Both the position numbers and the translations under genes were made by a program. A DNA stretch of 64,000 nt from a virus, in IMG/VR virus record IMGVR_UViG_3300031963_000026, positions 1-64,000 of that record; one strand, written 5' to 3'. The notes beneath the pieces were generated by a model that was given only the letters and a program-made list of their open reading frames with translations, was not told the DNA's origin and made no database searches. Below are positions 55,218 to 63,857 of the stretch, piece by piece. The number at the start of each line of letters is the position of its first letter. Position 1 is the stretch's first letter.

Positions 55218-55881
55218 TTTTACTATATATCAACCTCTTTATTCCTTCTTCAGGTTGTTCAGATTCTTCCGACATTTTCTTTAAATGTTTTTCAAGCTCA
55301 CTCAGTTTTTCCTCGGAAAGAACTACCGGATTATCAATTGTTTCTTGTTTTGCAACTTGTTTTGATAATTCGTAAATCTCATCTTGAGTTAATTCCTTCG
55401 GCGGTTCCTTTTCTGTTTCACGTTCTGAATACACAATCAGCATGTGAGCAAAAGTCAATGATATGAATGGTAACAAACCCCCCGTGAAAAACGCCAATAT
55501 CCTTTTATGTGCCGAAACATCAGTTGCTTCAATACCCATCGGTTCAAATAATCCTGAAACCATCTCAATCCACATCTTAAACTCTTGTGATGATGTTTCA
55601 ATAAATGAAAAGGAATAAAAGAAGTTTCCAATAAACTGAATCAATGTAACAATACCAAATGGTATATAGATAAACCTACCAAATTTTGCAGACACCCCAG
55701 CCAATGCCGCAAGTGCTGCAATCTCCACCGCCACAGATAAGAATATCGCCCAAGACATCGGGTTAGATAAACCATAAAATGTGACAACGTGAGAGATTGA
55801 AACAATCGCAACCAAAAGTATAGGAATGATAAATGAGGTCACAATAATGGACCTCAAATTATCTTGTAACCATTTCTTCAT
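55201..55881 (-). CDS. Multi-pass membrane protein
   Basis: 226 aa with about four to five hydrophobic helices (SIIVTSFIIPILLVAIVSIS, AVEIAALAALAGVSAKFG, YIPFGIVTLIQFIGNFFYSF, GGLLPFISLTFAHMLIVY) and a C-terminal charged tail with coiled-coil character (SEEKLSELEKHLKKMSEESE). Function unknown. Confidence 0.78.
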   Translation of the reverse strand: MKKWLQDNLRSIIVTSFIIPILLVAIVSISHVVTFYGLSNPMSWAIFLSVAVEIAALAALAGVSAKFGRFIYIPFGIVTLIQFIGNFFYSFSFIETSSQEFKMWIEMVSGLFEPMGIEATDVSAHKRILAFFTGGLLPFISLTFAHMLIVYSERETEKEPPKELTQDEIYELSKQVAKQETIDNPVVLSEEKLSELEKHLKKMSEESEQPEEGIKRLIYSKNGQNQ

Positions 55882-55882
55882 A

Positions 55883-56152
55883 TCAATTTGTGGTATCTAC
55901 CAAATTTTGATTTTTATAGAAGTTGATCGGTACGTGATTCTTATCACTCAACTCTTCAATCTCCAAGTTTTTCCAAGCCGGTGTTTCGTTGATAAGTTTA
56001 ATCATTTCTTGTTTTGTAATCGTATTTGATTTCAAATCCTGAACTTCCTTTTTCAAACGATTAACATCTGACCCTGTTCCACAACTTCTGAACAACAATA
56101 ATACCAACACCACAAAAGATGCTATCGGTAAATAACTTTTGATTTTTTCCAT
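55883..56152 (-). CDS. Membrane-anchored small protein
   Basis: 89 aa from MEKIKSYLPIASFVVLVLLL, a single N-terminal helix ending FRSCG, then a coiled segment (VNRLKKEVQDLKSNTITKQE). Type II topology. With its membrane neighbours it may act at the host envelope. Confidence 0.72.
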   Translation of the reverse strand: MEKIKSYLPIASFVVLVLLLFRSCGTGSDVNRLKKEVQDLKSNTITKQEMIKLINETPAWKNLEIEELSDKNHVPINFYKNQNLVDTTN

Positions 56153-56164
56153 AACTTTTATTTT

Positions 56165-56171
56165 ATAAATA
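56165..56171 (-). promoter_or_regulatory. Putative late promoter box
   Basis: TATTTAT, 12 nt upstream of the ATG at 56152 (GATTTATATTTATAAAATAAAAG). Confidence 0.5.
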
Positions 56172-56175
56172 TAAA

Positions 56176-56979
56176 TCACATGTAATCAAACAACGATCCA
56201 CTCTCATTTCTTAATTTTCTAAGAGCCTTTTCTTTGATTTGACGGACACGTTCTTTTGTAAGATTAAAATCATTTCCAATTTCTTCAAGAGTTTTTGGCG
56301 CATCACCAGCTATTCCAAAGTAATCTTCAACAATAATTCTTTCCCTATCATCCAAAATACCCAAGATCTCCATCATCTTCTCTTTCAAAATGTTTTGAGT
56401 GTTGAATAAAGATTCAGGTAGGAACCCATCAGGACTTTCAATGGTATCTAATAACGTATCACCTTCCTCATTGATTGTTTGATCATAGTTAATAACCGAT
56501 GGTAGTGATTGCATCTTATCCGATAATTCACCACCTTTTTTACTGATCTCACGTTTTTCTTTGTATAGATCTTGGACAATATTAACCGGAAGACGGATGG
56601 TTCTTGAATTCTCATTCAAACTTTGAAGAATAGATTGTTTGACCCACCATACCGCATAAGAGATAAATCTTAAATTCTTATTCCAATCAAAACTTTGAAT
56701 GGCTTTCATAAGACCTAGGTTTCCCTCAGCGATTAGGTCCGCTAACTCCAACCCTTGGTTTTGGTATTGTTTGGCAATAGTAATAACAAACCTTAAATTA
56801 CCTTCCAACAACTCTTTATCCACCCTCTCTTTTTCTTCTTTGGTTAAAGACCCACTCAACATCATTTGAGATAGTTCTCGTTCCCTCTCAGCCGACATAA
56901 CTTTTAATCTACGAACATCTTTCAAATAAGACGAGATCTCGTCTTGGTTCATAATTACAACTGCACTTCTTTCTTTCAT
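56176..56979 (-). CDS. RpoD-like sigma factor
   Basis: 267 aa. Region 1.2 (EISSYLKDVRRLKVMSAERE), region 2 (LRFVITIAKQYQNQGLELAD, LIAEGNLGLMKAIQSFDW, SYAVWWVKQSILQSL), region 3 (RTIRLPVNIVQDLYKEKREI) and region 4 (LDDRERIIVEDYFGIAGDAP, TLEEIGNDFNLTKERVRQIK) are all present. It is closer to the short Bacteroidota primary sigma than to T4 gp55, yet lies in the 46/47 neighbourhood as gene 55 does. It probably directs late transcription, perhaps at the TATTTAT box. Confidence 0.92.
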   Translation of the reverse strand: MKERSAVVIMNQDEISSYLKDVRRLKVMSAERERELSQMMLSGSLTKEEKERVDKELLEGNLRFVITIAKQYQNQGLELADLIAEGNLGLMKAIQSFDWNKNLRFISYAVWWVKQSILQSLNENSRTIRLPVNIVQDLYKEKREISKKGGELSDKMQSLPSVINYDQTINEEGDTLLDTIESPDGFLPESLFNTQNILKEKMMEILGILDDRERIIVEDYFGIAGDAPKTLEEIGNDFNLTKERVRQIKEKALRKLRNESGSLFDYM

Positions 56980-56983
56980 TTTA

Positions 56984-57520
56984 TTACTCCTGTGATTTTA
57001 ATATTTGTTCTTCTAATGGTGTTAATGAATCAATACCAGATTCGTTGATCTTGTCTAAGATTTCATCAATTGTAGGTTTTTTGAATCCCGCCTTGTTCAT
57101 AATTTCTTCAAGGACACTTTCATCAATCTCATTCTCAAATTCCATATCCAACTCCTTCGCAGTCATACCAAGTCCTGTCTTTTGAAGACCATAACTACGT
57201 GTGTTCAAATCAACTTCACCATCTGTTTTTTCTAAATCAAACAAATGTTCAAAGAAGTTTCTCGGTAACATCACTGACATATTGTCAGTATATTCCATCA
57301 GAAAGTATTGAGGTGCCGCACTACTAATGGTAAACGAGAGGAATTCTCTGAGTTCATTAAAATTAACTTCGGACCAAAAATGGATGATTACATTATAATC
57401 ACCAAACAAAAATTTAACGGACGGTGAGTCTGCAATAGGTGCTAGACCATCAGCAACGTCCCGGATGACATTTTCTCTACCTGAGAATTCACCCATCATA
57501 AACAAAAGATATTTTTTCAT
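56984..57520 (-). CDS. Protein of unknown function
   Basis: 178 aa from MKKYLLFMMGEFSGRENVIR. The first half (VKFLFGDYNVIIHFWSEVNF) is alpha/beta, and the C-terminus acidic helical (DEILDKINESGIDSLTPLEE). It sits 5 nt before the sigma factor gene and is probably co-expressed, so it may modulate it. Confidence 0.72.
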   Translation of the reverse strand: MKKYLLFMMGEFSGRENVIRDVADGLAPIADSPSVKFLFGDYNVIIHFWSEVNFNELREFLSFTISSAAPQYFLMEYTDNMSVMLPRNFFEHLFDLEKTDGEVDLNTRSYGLQKTGLGMTAKELDMEFENEIDESVLEEIMNKAGFKKPTIDEILDKINESGIDSLTPLEEQILKSQE

Positions 57521-57552
57521 ATTCTTTATTGGATTAGAGTACAAAGTACGGA

Positions 57553-57559
57553 TATTTAT
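57553..57559 (+). promoter_or_regulatory. Putative late promoter box
   Basis: TATTTAT, 20 nt upstream of the plus-strand ATG at 57580. Confidence 0.45.
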
Positions 57560-57579
57560 TTGACAAAAACAAGACCAAA

Positions 57580-57870
57580 ATGAAAAAAATTGTCACATTA
57601 TCAGAATCACAATTAGTCGGTTTAATTGAACGTATTGTGAATGAAACATCTAAGGATAAACAGTTCATTCAAAAAGCAGTTGAGAAACAAGAGAAGAAAG
57701 GAACTTCCGGCAAATTCGGTGCTTGGTGTAAGAGAAATGGTCTTGCATCTGCAGATGGTGAAGTAACTATGAAGTGTATCAACAAAGCGATGAAGTCCGA
57801 TGACTCTTCTGTTGTTAAAATGGCTAACTTCGCCAAAAACATTGGTGGTTTTAAGGGTGCTAAACATTAA
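57580..57870 (+). CDS. Capsid-tagged small basic protein
   Basis: 96 aa. MKKIVTLSESQLVGLIERIV then NETSKD: the same tag subtype as 32946, with L-S-E and V-N-E candidate sites. The rest (GKFGAWCKRNGLASADGEVT, MKCINKAMKSDD, MANFAKNIGGFKGAKH) is basic and conserved-looking. It could be an abundant internal head protein. Isolated plus-strand gene with its own terminator. Confidence 0.8.
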   Translation: MKKIVTLSESQLVGLIERIVNETSKDKQFIQKAVEKQEKKGTSGKFGAWCKRNGLASADGEVTMKCINKAMKSDDSSVVKMANFAKNIGGFKGAKH

Positions 57871-57885
57871 ATAATAACAATAATA

Positions 57886-57916
57886 GGGGAAGATGTAACT
57901 CTTCCCCATTTTTTTA
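57886..57916. terminator. Terminator, possibly bidirectional
   Basis: GGGGAAGA-TGTAAC-TCTTCCCC followed by ATTTTTTT, between convergent genes. Confidence 0.85.
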
Positions 57917-57919
57917 ACA

Positions 57920-60301
57920 TCACTGACTTACTTTTGAAATGTTATCAGTTTTTGTGATCTTAACAGTATTGTTAGCCCACTGACTAACCAATGGATTGTG
58001 TGTGATTACAAAGATCTTTTCAAAGTAATCTTTAATCTTACTGAAGAACTCACCAACCATCTCAAGGTTTTCATTAGATATCTTTCCAAATACCTCGTCA
58101 AATACGATTATGTTCGGTTTTGGTAATGAACATACTTTACTTAACACCGCTCTCAACGCCAAAGAAGCAATTGTCTTCTCATAACCTGATCCTGATACCA
58201 TCAGTTTTTCAACACCAGTTCCGTTATCAATCATAACAAACTCAACCTCGTTCTTATCGTTAATTCTAACTTCCAATTTGAAGTAAGAACTATCTTGTAA
58301 CAATCGTTGTAGTTCTGAGTTAATCAACGGCATCATCGTTTTCATAATCATCTTTGATATTCCATTCTTTCCAAAGATATCCAAATAGATCTTGTAGATC
58401 TTTTCTCTTTCAAACTCCAACGCAATCTTACTGATTAGGTCCCGATTTTTTTCAATCTTCTTAACCAATAAATCGTTTTCATTTTGAATTTGAGATAAAT
58501 CCCTTTCAATCTTACCCTTCTCCAACTTCAAGTCATCCAACCTCATAGTTGCTTTCACAATTTGACCATCGAGATTTTTGTTCTCCTCGATCTTATTTTG
58601 AACATCATAAAACTTTCCGAGTTTATCTTTGATTTGTTGGATCTTCATATCATAGTTTTGAATCTCCACCTCATACTTTTCTCGGATAAGTTTGTTCCTT
58701 TCATATTGATCAAACTCGCGTTTTAGTTGTTGGAATTGTAGGTCACCTTGGTTCAACTCATTAAGATTGTTTTCAAAACCTATTTGTTGTTCCTTAAGTC
58801 CGTCCATCTGTTCTAACTTGGATTTTGTCAGTTCAGCATTCAAAAGTTCAATACCACAATGCTCACATTTGATTCCCCCACTCACAGAACGAGCCAATAC
58901 TTCCAAGTCTTTCAATTTAACATTAACCTCAATTTTACTTGATGTTACTTGTTTAATATTTTCTCGGATTTTATCGTGCTCTGTTTCGTTGTAGAACTCA
59001 CTCGGTGGAACAACATTAACACCATCCATTAACTTTTTGGTCTCCTCTTTCTTATTCTGAAAAACAAGGATCTCACCATTTAAGTTTTCCGGGTTGATCA
59101 ATGAGAGTTCTTTATCAATGTCAGTGTGTTTCTTCAACATCAACTCATCACGGAATTTTTCACCACGAGATAAACGATCGTTAGTGTCTTCCAATTTACC
59201 ATCCAACACCATCTTCTGATCGTTGTTTGTGGTAATCTTTTCATTAGACCCAACAATCTCATCTTCCAACTGCTGTGTTGAATAAAGATTTGACATCATC
59301 GTCTTTGAAAAACTTGAATATAGTTCTTTACCTACCTCTTCTTTTTTCTTCAAAAACTCCAACCCCAAGAATTTGCTTAATACTTGTCCTCTTGCCGTTG
59401 GTTTAGATTCCAATAAGTCCTCCAAGTTAGATGCGGTGGTTAAGATCGTCATCAAAAAGTCCTCCATCTCACCGATAGAATTCTTAATGAACTTTTCAGT
59501 TTCACGTCTTTGTTCTCCAGTATAATTCTGAAGTTCCCCATTAGGTAGTTTCTTAAAGAAGTCCAACTCAGTCTTAACATTCCATTCACCTGATTTTGCT
59601 TTCTTCCTCTCCAAGTTACGAACAATTAAGTAATCTTCCCCATCAATAGTAATCTCACCCTTCACACTTACCTTATCCTTATCTGTAAATCTGTTGAAGA
59701 TCTCCTCAGATTTGGTTGTCTTGGTCGTGGTGTTGAAGAATAAGAACATCAATAAATCCACACTTAATACCGTCTTACCTCCGAAGTTGGGTGGGTTTGA
59801 TTCAATCACGGTGATACCATTACACTTTTCAAAATCCAAAACCTGTCCATCACCGTATGATAAAAAGTTTGAAAACTCAATCTTTCTAATATACCACTTC
59901 TTAAACGCCGCATATTCTTCCTCCGACGCAGCAATCTTATTCTCAACCATTTGGTCAATACTCAACACCTCTTCTGAATGTCGTTCCAAATCCTTGGCTT
60001 TCAGATAATTCTTCATCATCTCAACCTGGTAGTTACGATCCATAATGTTAAATGAAACATCAACCGTCTGCATAGTGTCGTCATCTTCGCCAGCAATTAC
60101 CTTGGTAATAACATTCACGTTCGTTGTGTTGTATTTCTTTTGAAAATACAGCTTAACACTCTTGATTCTCTCCTGTGTAAAGTTCTCAGGTGAATCTTGC
60201 CATACCACTTGAACGTACGGATTATTTAGTTTATCAATTTCTATCTTCTTACTCATAAATTCGTAATTAAAATCAGGCTTGGGGTTGAATAGATCCCACA
60301 T
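57920..60301 (-). CDS. 46: Recombination endonuclease subunit gp46 (SbcC/Rad50-like)
   Basis: 793 aa. An unusual N-terminal ~140 residues precede the ATPase core. Core: IEFSNFLSYGDGQVLDFEKC and VIESNPPNFGGKTVLS, where the P-loop has lost its first Gly. Two long coiled coils flank a zinc hook KCEHCGIELLNA (CxxC). The C-terminus has LMVSGSGYEKTIASLALR (signature) and NIIVFDEVFGKISNENL (Walker B) and ITHNP. With gp47 it processes DNA ends for recombination-dependent replication. Confidence 0.93.
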   Translation of the reverse strand: MWDLFNPKPDFNYEFMSKKIEIDKLNNPYVQVVWQDSPENFTQERIKSVKLYFQKKYNTTNVNVITKVIAGEDDDTMQTVDVSFNIMDRNYQVEMMKNYLKAKDLERHSEEVLSIDQMVENKIAASEEEYAAFKKWYIRKIEFSNFLSYGDGQVLDFEKCNGITVIESNPPNFGGKTVLSVDLLMFLFFNTTTKTTKSEEIFNRFTDKDKVSVKGEITIDGEDYLIVRNLERKKAKSGEWNVKTELDFFKKLPNGELQNYTGEQRRETEKFIKNSIGEMEDFLMTILTTASNLEDLLESKPTARGQVLSKFLGLEFLKKKEEVGKELYSSFSKTMMSNLYSTQQLEDEIVGSNEKITTNNDQKMVLDGKLEDTNDRLSRGEKFRDELMLKKHTDIDKELSLINPENLNGEILVFQNKKEETKKLMDGVNVVPPSEFYNETEHDKIRENIKQVTSSKIEVNVKLKDLEVLARSVSGGIKCEHCGIELLNAELTKSKLEQMDGLKEQQIGFENNLNELNQGDLQFQQLKREFDQYERNKLIREKYEVEIQNYDMKIQQIKDKLGKFYDVQNKIEENKNLDGQIVKATMRLDDLKLEKGKIERDLSQIQNENDLLVKKIEKNRDLISKIALEFEREKIYKIYLDIFGKNGISKMIMKTMMPLINSELQRLLQDSSYFKLEVRINDKNEVEFVMIDNGTGVEKLMVSGSGYEKTIASLALRAVLSKVCSLPKPNIIVFDEVFGKISNENLEMVGEFFSKIKDYFEKIFVITHNPLVSQWANNTVKITKTDNISKVSQ

Positions 60302-60473
60302 TGTTATCCTCGGTTAGTCCTGACATCGCTTTGTGTTCTTCCACTAATTCTTTCAAACGTTGCATCATAACCTCTTGATACATCTTGTTGTATGCTTTTT
60401 GAGCACCTTTGATTTTCTCGTTTCTTACTTTCACTTTTTGTTTGTGATTTTTTCTGTTTCTTGATACTGGCAT
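60273..60473 (-). CDS. Small basic helical protein
   Basis: 66 aa from MPVSRNRKNHKQKVKVRNEK; the frame upstream extends through AT-rich sequence. Basic head, amphipathic helix (MQRLKELVEEHKAMSGLTED). It overlaps gp46 by 29 nt, suggesting coupling. Confidence 0.72.
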   Translation of the reverse strand: MPVSRNRKNHKQKVKVRNEKIKGAQKAYNKMYQEVMMQRLKELVEEHKAMSGLTEDNNVGSIQPQA

Positions 60474-60528
60474 AATATAAATTTTTATCCCTATAAAGAT
60501 AAAAAACTTTTCTGACATAATCAAATAA

Positions 60529-60557
60529 AAAAACCGGTCAATGACCGGCTTTTTTTA
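60529..60557. terminator. Intrinsic terminator
   Basis: CCGGTCA-AT-GACCGG hairpin with A- and T-runs on either side, downstream (minus) of the 60575-60913 gene. Confidence 0.85.
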
Positions 60558-60574
60558 ATGTTTGTTCAACCCTC

Positions 60575-60913
60575 TCATTTAGGTCTATTTTGTTCGTACC
60601 ATTCAATGATACTGTTGATTGCCCAAACACCACCCGATGCTAACATACCATCGAAAAAACAGGATATTATGGAGTTAGTAGAGTAAAATTCATTTGTTGG
60701 TGAAAACAACACCAACGACATAAGAAATCCAACCCAAGTGCTTGTACACATCATACAGGATATCAAACCACTAATAAATGTAAAAATGGGTTGAAACACT
60801 GATGGTATTGTCGCTGCGTTATGAATTGAGTTTCTTAAATTGTTAAAAATGGAACCATATACCAATATGTTTGACATCCCATAAGCCATAAGTAACCATC
60901 CGAATAACATCAT
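60575..60913 (-). CDS. Four-helix membrane protein
   Basis: 112 aa with hydrophobic segments LFGWLLMAYGMSNILVYG, FQPIFTFISGLISCMMC, TWVGFLMSLVLF and FFDGMLASGGVWAINSII. No family recognised. The terminator follows it. Confidence 0.75.
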   Translation of the reverse strand: MMLFGWLLMAYGMSNILVYGSIFNNLRNSIHNAATIPSVFQPIFTFISGLISCMMCTSTWVGFLMSLVLFSPTNEFYSTNSIISCFFDGMLASGGVWAINSIIEWYEQNRPK

Positions 60914-60920
60914 ATTCTTT

Positions 60921-61325
60921 TTATTTAGAATAAAGGTCGTTCAAGTTTGATCCTCTCAAGATAGCGCCTTTTTGTAGATAGTTTCTTGATAATTCTTTCA
61001 CTTGTTCTTCCAAGTTTTTTATTTTGTCACTCTTTAATGATAACTCATCGTTTAAAGATTGTATAGTGTTCTCAAGTTTTTTTATTGATTCTAAATCAGC
61101 AACATAAACCTCTTTAACAACTTCCACCGGAACTTCTTTCTCAACCTCAACAAACATTGATTCACCTTCACCTAAAAGTCCATACTTCTCAATATTATAT
61201 CCCTTCATTAAACAGGCTAAAACAAATGAATCGGAATTTTCAATATCGTTTAATTCACAGAATTTTACGATATTCTCATAATTCTTCTTCGGAATCTCAA
61301 TAGTTTGTAAGTTGTTCTGTTCCAT
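60921..61325 (-). CDS. Coiled-coil protein of unknown function
   Basis: 134 aa. An N-terminal part (IPKKNYENIVKFCELNDIEN) is followed by a long coiled coil (KLENTIQSLNDELSLKSDKI, KNLEEQVKELSRNYL). It overlaps the gp47 gene by 29 nt. Confidence 0.75.
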   Translation of the reverse strand: MEQNNLQTIEIPKKNYENIVKFCELNDIENSDSFVLACLMKGYNIEKYGLLGEGESMFVEVEKEVPVEVVKEVYVADLESIKKLENTIQSLNDELSLKSDKIKNLEEQVKELSRNYLQKGAILRGSNLNDLYSK

Positions 61326-62076
61326 TTACCAAATCATCAATACTGTTTATTTTGAAAGCCAAAAATGGTTTTGGATTCATTAAGTCTACAAAATCATAGA
61401 CATCAGTTTCAACATTGTAAATACCGAATCCGTGTTTATTCAATGTTTCACCATAGTTTTGTTGTATTGTTGATCCAACCATATACGCTTTCTTCCCACC
61501 AGGAATATTAAACACCTGTCTTTTATGGATATCACCACACAATACTAAGTCACAACCATCAAACTTATCAGATGAAAACCCTTCTTCAAACTTATAACCA
61601 ATATCTGTTGTAAGTCCTTGGACAGGTCCGTGGAACAATCCTATCTTGGTTCTACCATCCTTGTTGATCTCAGGTGGTAGATTATGTTCCATCAAAGAAT
61701 AAACGCACCAATCGATGTTTTCGTCCTCATAAACCCCACGATTTTTAAGATAAACGATATTCTCGTTCTTCAAAGAATCAATGATGGGTGTTAATGTATC
61801 CAATCGCTCAGTATTGTTCTCCAAGAAATCGTGGTTACCTATAATTAAAATTGTCTTTGCAATTTTTGAACACTCGGTTAATACCCAAGCAACCATCTCA
61901 ATCAATTCGGGTGAAACTTGGTTCTTACTATGAACCAAGTCACCTGTAAATACAATACGATCGGGTTTAATCTCTCTAAATTGATTAAACATATCATTGA
62001 TGATATCTCGATACAATTCGTGATCCTTAAACAACCTAATGTGTAAGTCTGAAAAATGTACTAACTTCTTAATCAT
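61297..62076 (-). CDS. 47: Recombination nuclease gp47 (SbcD/Mre11-like)
   Basis: 259 aa. Metallophosphoesterase motifs in order: HFSDLHIRLF (D-x-H), VFTGDLVHSKNQ (GDL-H), LIIGNHDFLE (GNHD), IGLFHGPVQG and CGDIHKRQVF (GDIH). Partner of gp46 in DNA end resection. Size is close to T4 gp47 without an extended C-terminal cap. Confidence 0.93.
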   Translation of the reverse strand: MIKKLVHFSDLHIRLFKDHELYRDIINDMFNQFREIKPDRIVFTGDLVHSKNQVSPELIEMVAWVLTECSKIAKTILIIGNHDFLENNTERLDTLTPIIDSLKNENIVYLKNRGVYEDENIDWCVYSLMEHNLPPEINKDGRTKIGLFHGPVQGLTTDIGYKFEEGFSSDKFDGCDLVLCGDIHKRQVFNIPGGKKAYMVGSTIQQNYGETLNKHGFGIYNVETDVYDFVDLMNPKPFLAFKINSIDDLVNGTEQLTNY

Positions 62077-62278
62077 CCCCTAAAATTTTGAAATCCTCAT
62101 TCATAAAACCGCAACCATCACATACATAAGTCGGAAACGGAACTAATGTGTCTTCTGAAGACCCTGTTAATAATTTACTAACCTTTTTAATAAGAGTAAC
62201 TTCTCTGAATATTACTCCTCCACAACTCTCACACTTAACCGTGGGTTGGTCTTTTAACGAAATTTTTACATCACTCAT
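62069..62278 (-). CDS. Zinc-ribbon small protein
   Basis: 69 aa. Two CxxC pairs, VKCESCGGVIFREVTL and TYVCDGCGFMNEDF, form a zinc ribbon. Overlaps gp47 and the next gene by 8 nt each, so it belongs to the same operon. Possible recombination or transcription accessory. Confidence 0.8.
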   Translation of the reverse strand: MSDVKISLKDQPTVKCESCGGVIFREVTLIKKVSKLLTGSSEDTLVPFPTYVCDGCGFMNEDFKILGDD

Positions 62279-63137
62279 GACTTGAATATTTTTCTTTAAT
62301 CATATTAACAAAATTGGATAAAATCAATGAACTCTCCATCATTTCATCACCATAACGGTCTTTCAATACTTTAATACTTGAATAAAGTTCGTTAAGATTA
62401 ATCTCACTTAATTTTTTAACCTGTGATTCAACTTTTTTACGATATGTTTCATAATACCATAAATCAAACGCCTCAAGTCGGAAAGTATTCAATAGTTCAG
62501 ACAATTCTAAAATATCCCAACCATTATTAACACAATGAACTACCTCAATTTCAGAATCAGCGGCATTAAAAATTTGAAGACCATTTTCCATAGGACAAAA
62601 ATTGTTTGTCATATAGAACGCAATCTTTTGATAATTCTTATGAAGTTTGGGATCATTGTTAATTACATAGACAAGATACCCATCTCTAGTATAACTATTA
62701 AAATGATTATTAGTATCTCTAGATGCCGTACACCACTTGGTGGATGCTCCATATTTCAAGGACGCTTCATACGTTAATGGACGACACATAAAAATAGTAT
62801 CTTCATTTTTAAGAATTTTAACCTTGTTCTCAATGTTTTTTTGGAAGTCAGCGTCTTCTTTTTTAGTTACCGCATTTCGGATTACTTCATTAATATATTC
62901 AAAATCTTTATAATCAGAATGATAAATGTCTTTATTATCAATGTATGCAATAAATTCGTGAAACTTTGTAACGGTACCCATAATATTTTTAGGTGAAATA
63001 TTTGGATGGTTGGTTTTCATTTGACACATATATTCCAAATATTTCTGCGTCTTGGACATATCGTGATTAACGAACGATTCAAAGGTAGAACTTCTAATTA
63101 CAGGATATTTCTCCCTAATTGTTTCAATTTTTGACAT
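62271..63137 (-). CDS. Untagged protein with TKWCTAS module
   Basis: 288 aa. Residues ~118-165 carry MCRPLTYEASLKYGASTKW, CTASRDTNNHFNSYTRDG and YLVYVINNDPKLHKNY, nearly matching the module of the 38569 protein (CYYGKGTKWCTASKD). No tag at the N-terminus (MSKIETIREKYPVIRS). Located in the replication block, not the virion block. Function unknown. Confidence 0.82.
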   Translation of the reverse strand: MSKIETIREKYPVIRSSTFESFVNHDMSKTQKYLEYMCQMKTNHPNISPKNIMGTVTKFHEFIAYIDNKDIYHSDYKDFEYINEVIRNAVTKKEDADFQKNIENKVKILKNEDTIFMCRPLTYEASLKYGASTKWCTASRDTNNHFNSYTRDGYLVYVINNDPKLHKNYQKIAFYMTNNFCPMENGLQIFNAADSEIEVVHCVNNGWDILELSELLNTFRLEAFDLWYYETYRKKVESQVKKLSEINLNELYSSIKVLKDRYGDEMMESSLILSNFVNMIKEKYSSHE

Positions 63138-63165
63138 AATTTTATTTTTTTATTGTTTTTTCAAA

Positions 63166-63852
63166 TCATATATAGATAACATCAACTAACTCATTTATGT
63201 TCAAACCATAGAACTTGAAGTTATCAACCTCGTGTTGGTATGTCTTATGAAAATGACCATAAACCCATTTAATTTGTTTTTCACCCTTGAACTTGTCATA
63301 GACCTTGGTAATCATTTGTCGGTCCAACTGAAGATCCGAGTATAAATTACTATCATTCATCGCATAATGATGAACCAGACTATCAAATCCAAATGGTGGT
63401 GTGGTTATCGGTGCTGTATGGGTAACAATCACATCAACATCCAACCCATCAAACCTAACAGGATCAATAAATGGAACCCCTTCGTTATCCCAATAACTGT
63501 ACCCCAACGTACGATGCTTACGATCAATACTAATCGCACCACCAATAAATAAATGAACCAAACCATCTATCGTTAAGACATCAAAATCTTTAACAAAAAC
63601 GATGTTTGAATATTTTGGTGGATTGTCCCACACATTAGGATTATCGTGATTACCACGAATAATGTATAGGGTATTATCATTCACAACCAATCGTTCATTT
63701 ACTCGGTCAAGTAATTCTGATTGTTTATTTATCATACCTATTCCAAAATCACCAACTTGGACAATACTAAAATTATCCAAGCGGTCACTTGCTTTAACAA
63801 CCACGTTTAGGTCACCGTGAATGTCTCCCAAATATGCTATTTTGTTTCCCAT
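63166..63852 (-). CDS. Metallophosphoesterase, leaderless mRNA
   Basis: 228 aa. KIAYLGDIHGDLN (D-x-H), IVQVGDFGIGM (GD), IIRGNHDNPNVW (GNHD), VDVIVTHTAPITTPP (H) and WVYGHFHKTY (GHxH) define a calcineurin-like phosphoesterase. It could be a phosphodiesterase or protein phosphatase like lambda NinI/Ppp. The MGNK start lies 5 nt after the -7 element of a host-type promoter. Confidence 0.9.
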   Translation of the reverse strand: MGNKIAYLGDIHGDLNVVVKASDRLDNFSIVQVGDFGIGMINKQSELLDRVNERLVVNDNTLYIIRGNHDNPNVWDNPPKYSNIVFVKDFDVLTIDGLVHLFIGGAISIDRKHRTLGYSYWDNEGVPFIDPVRFDGLDVDVIVTHTAPITTPPFGFDSLVHHYAMNDSNLYSDLQLDRQMITKVYDKFKGEKQIKWVYGHFHKTYQHEVDNFKFYGLNINELVDVIYI

Positions 63853-63857
63853 AACAA

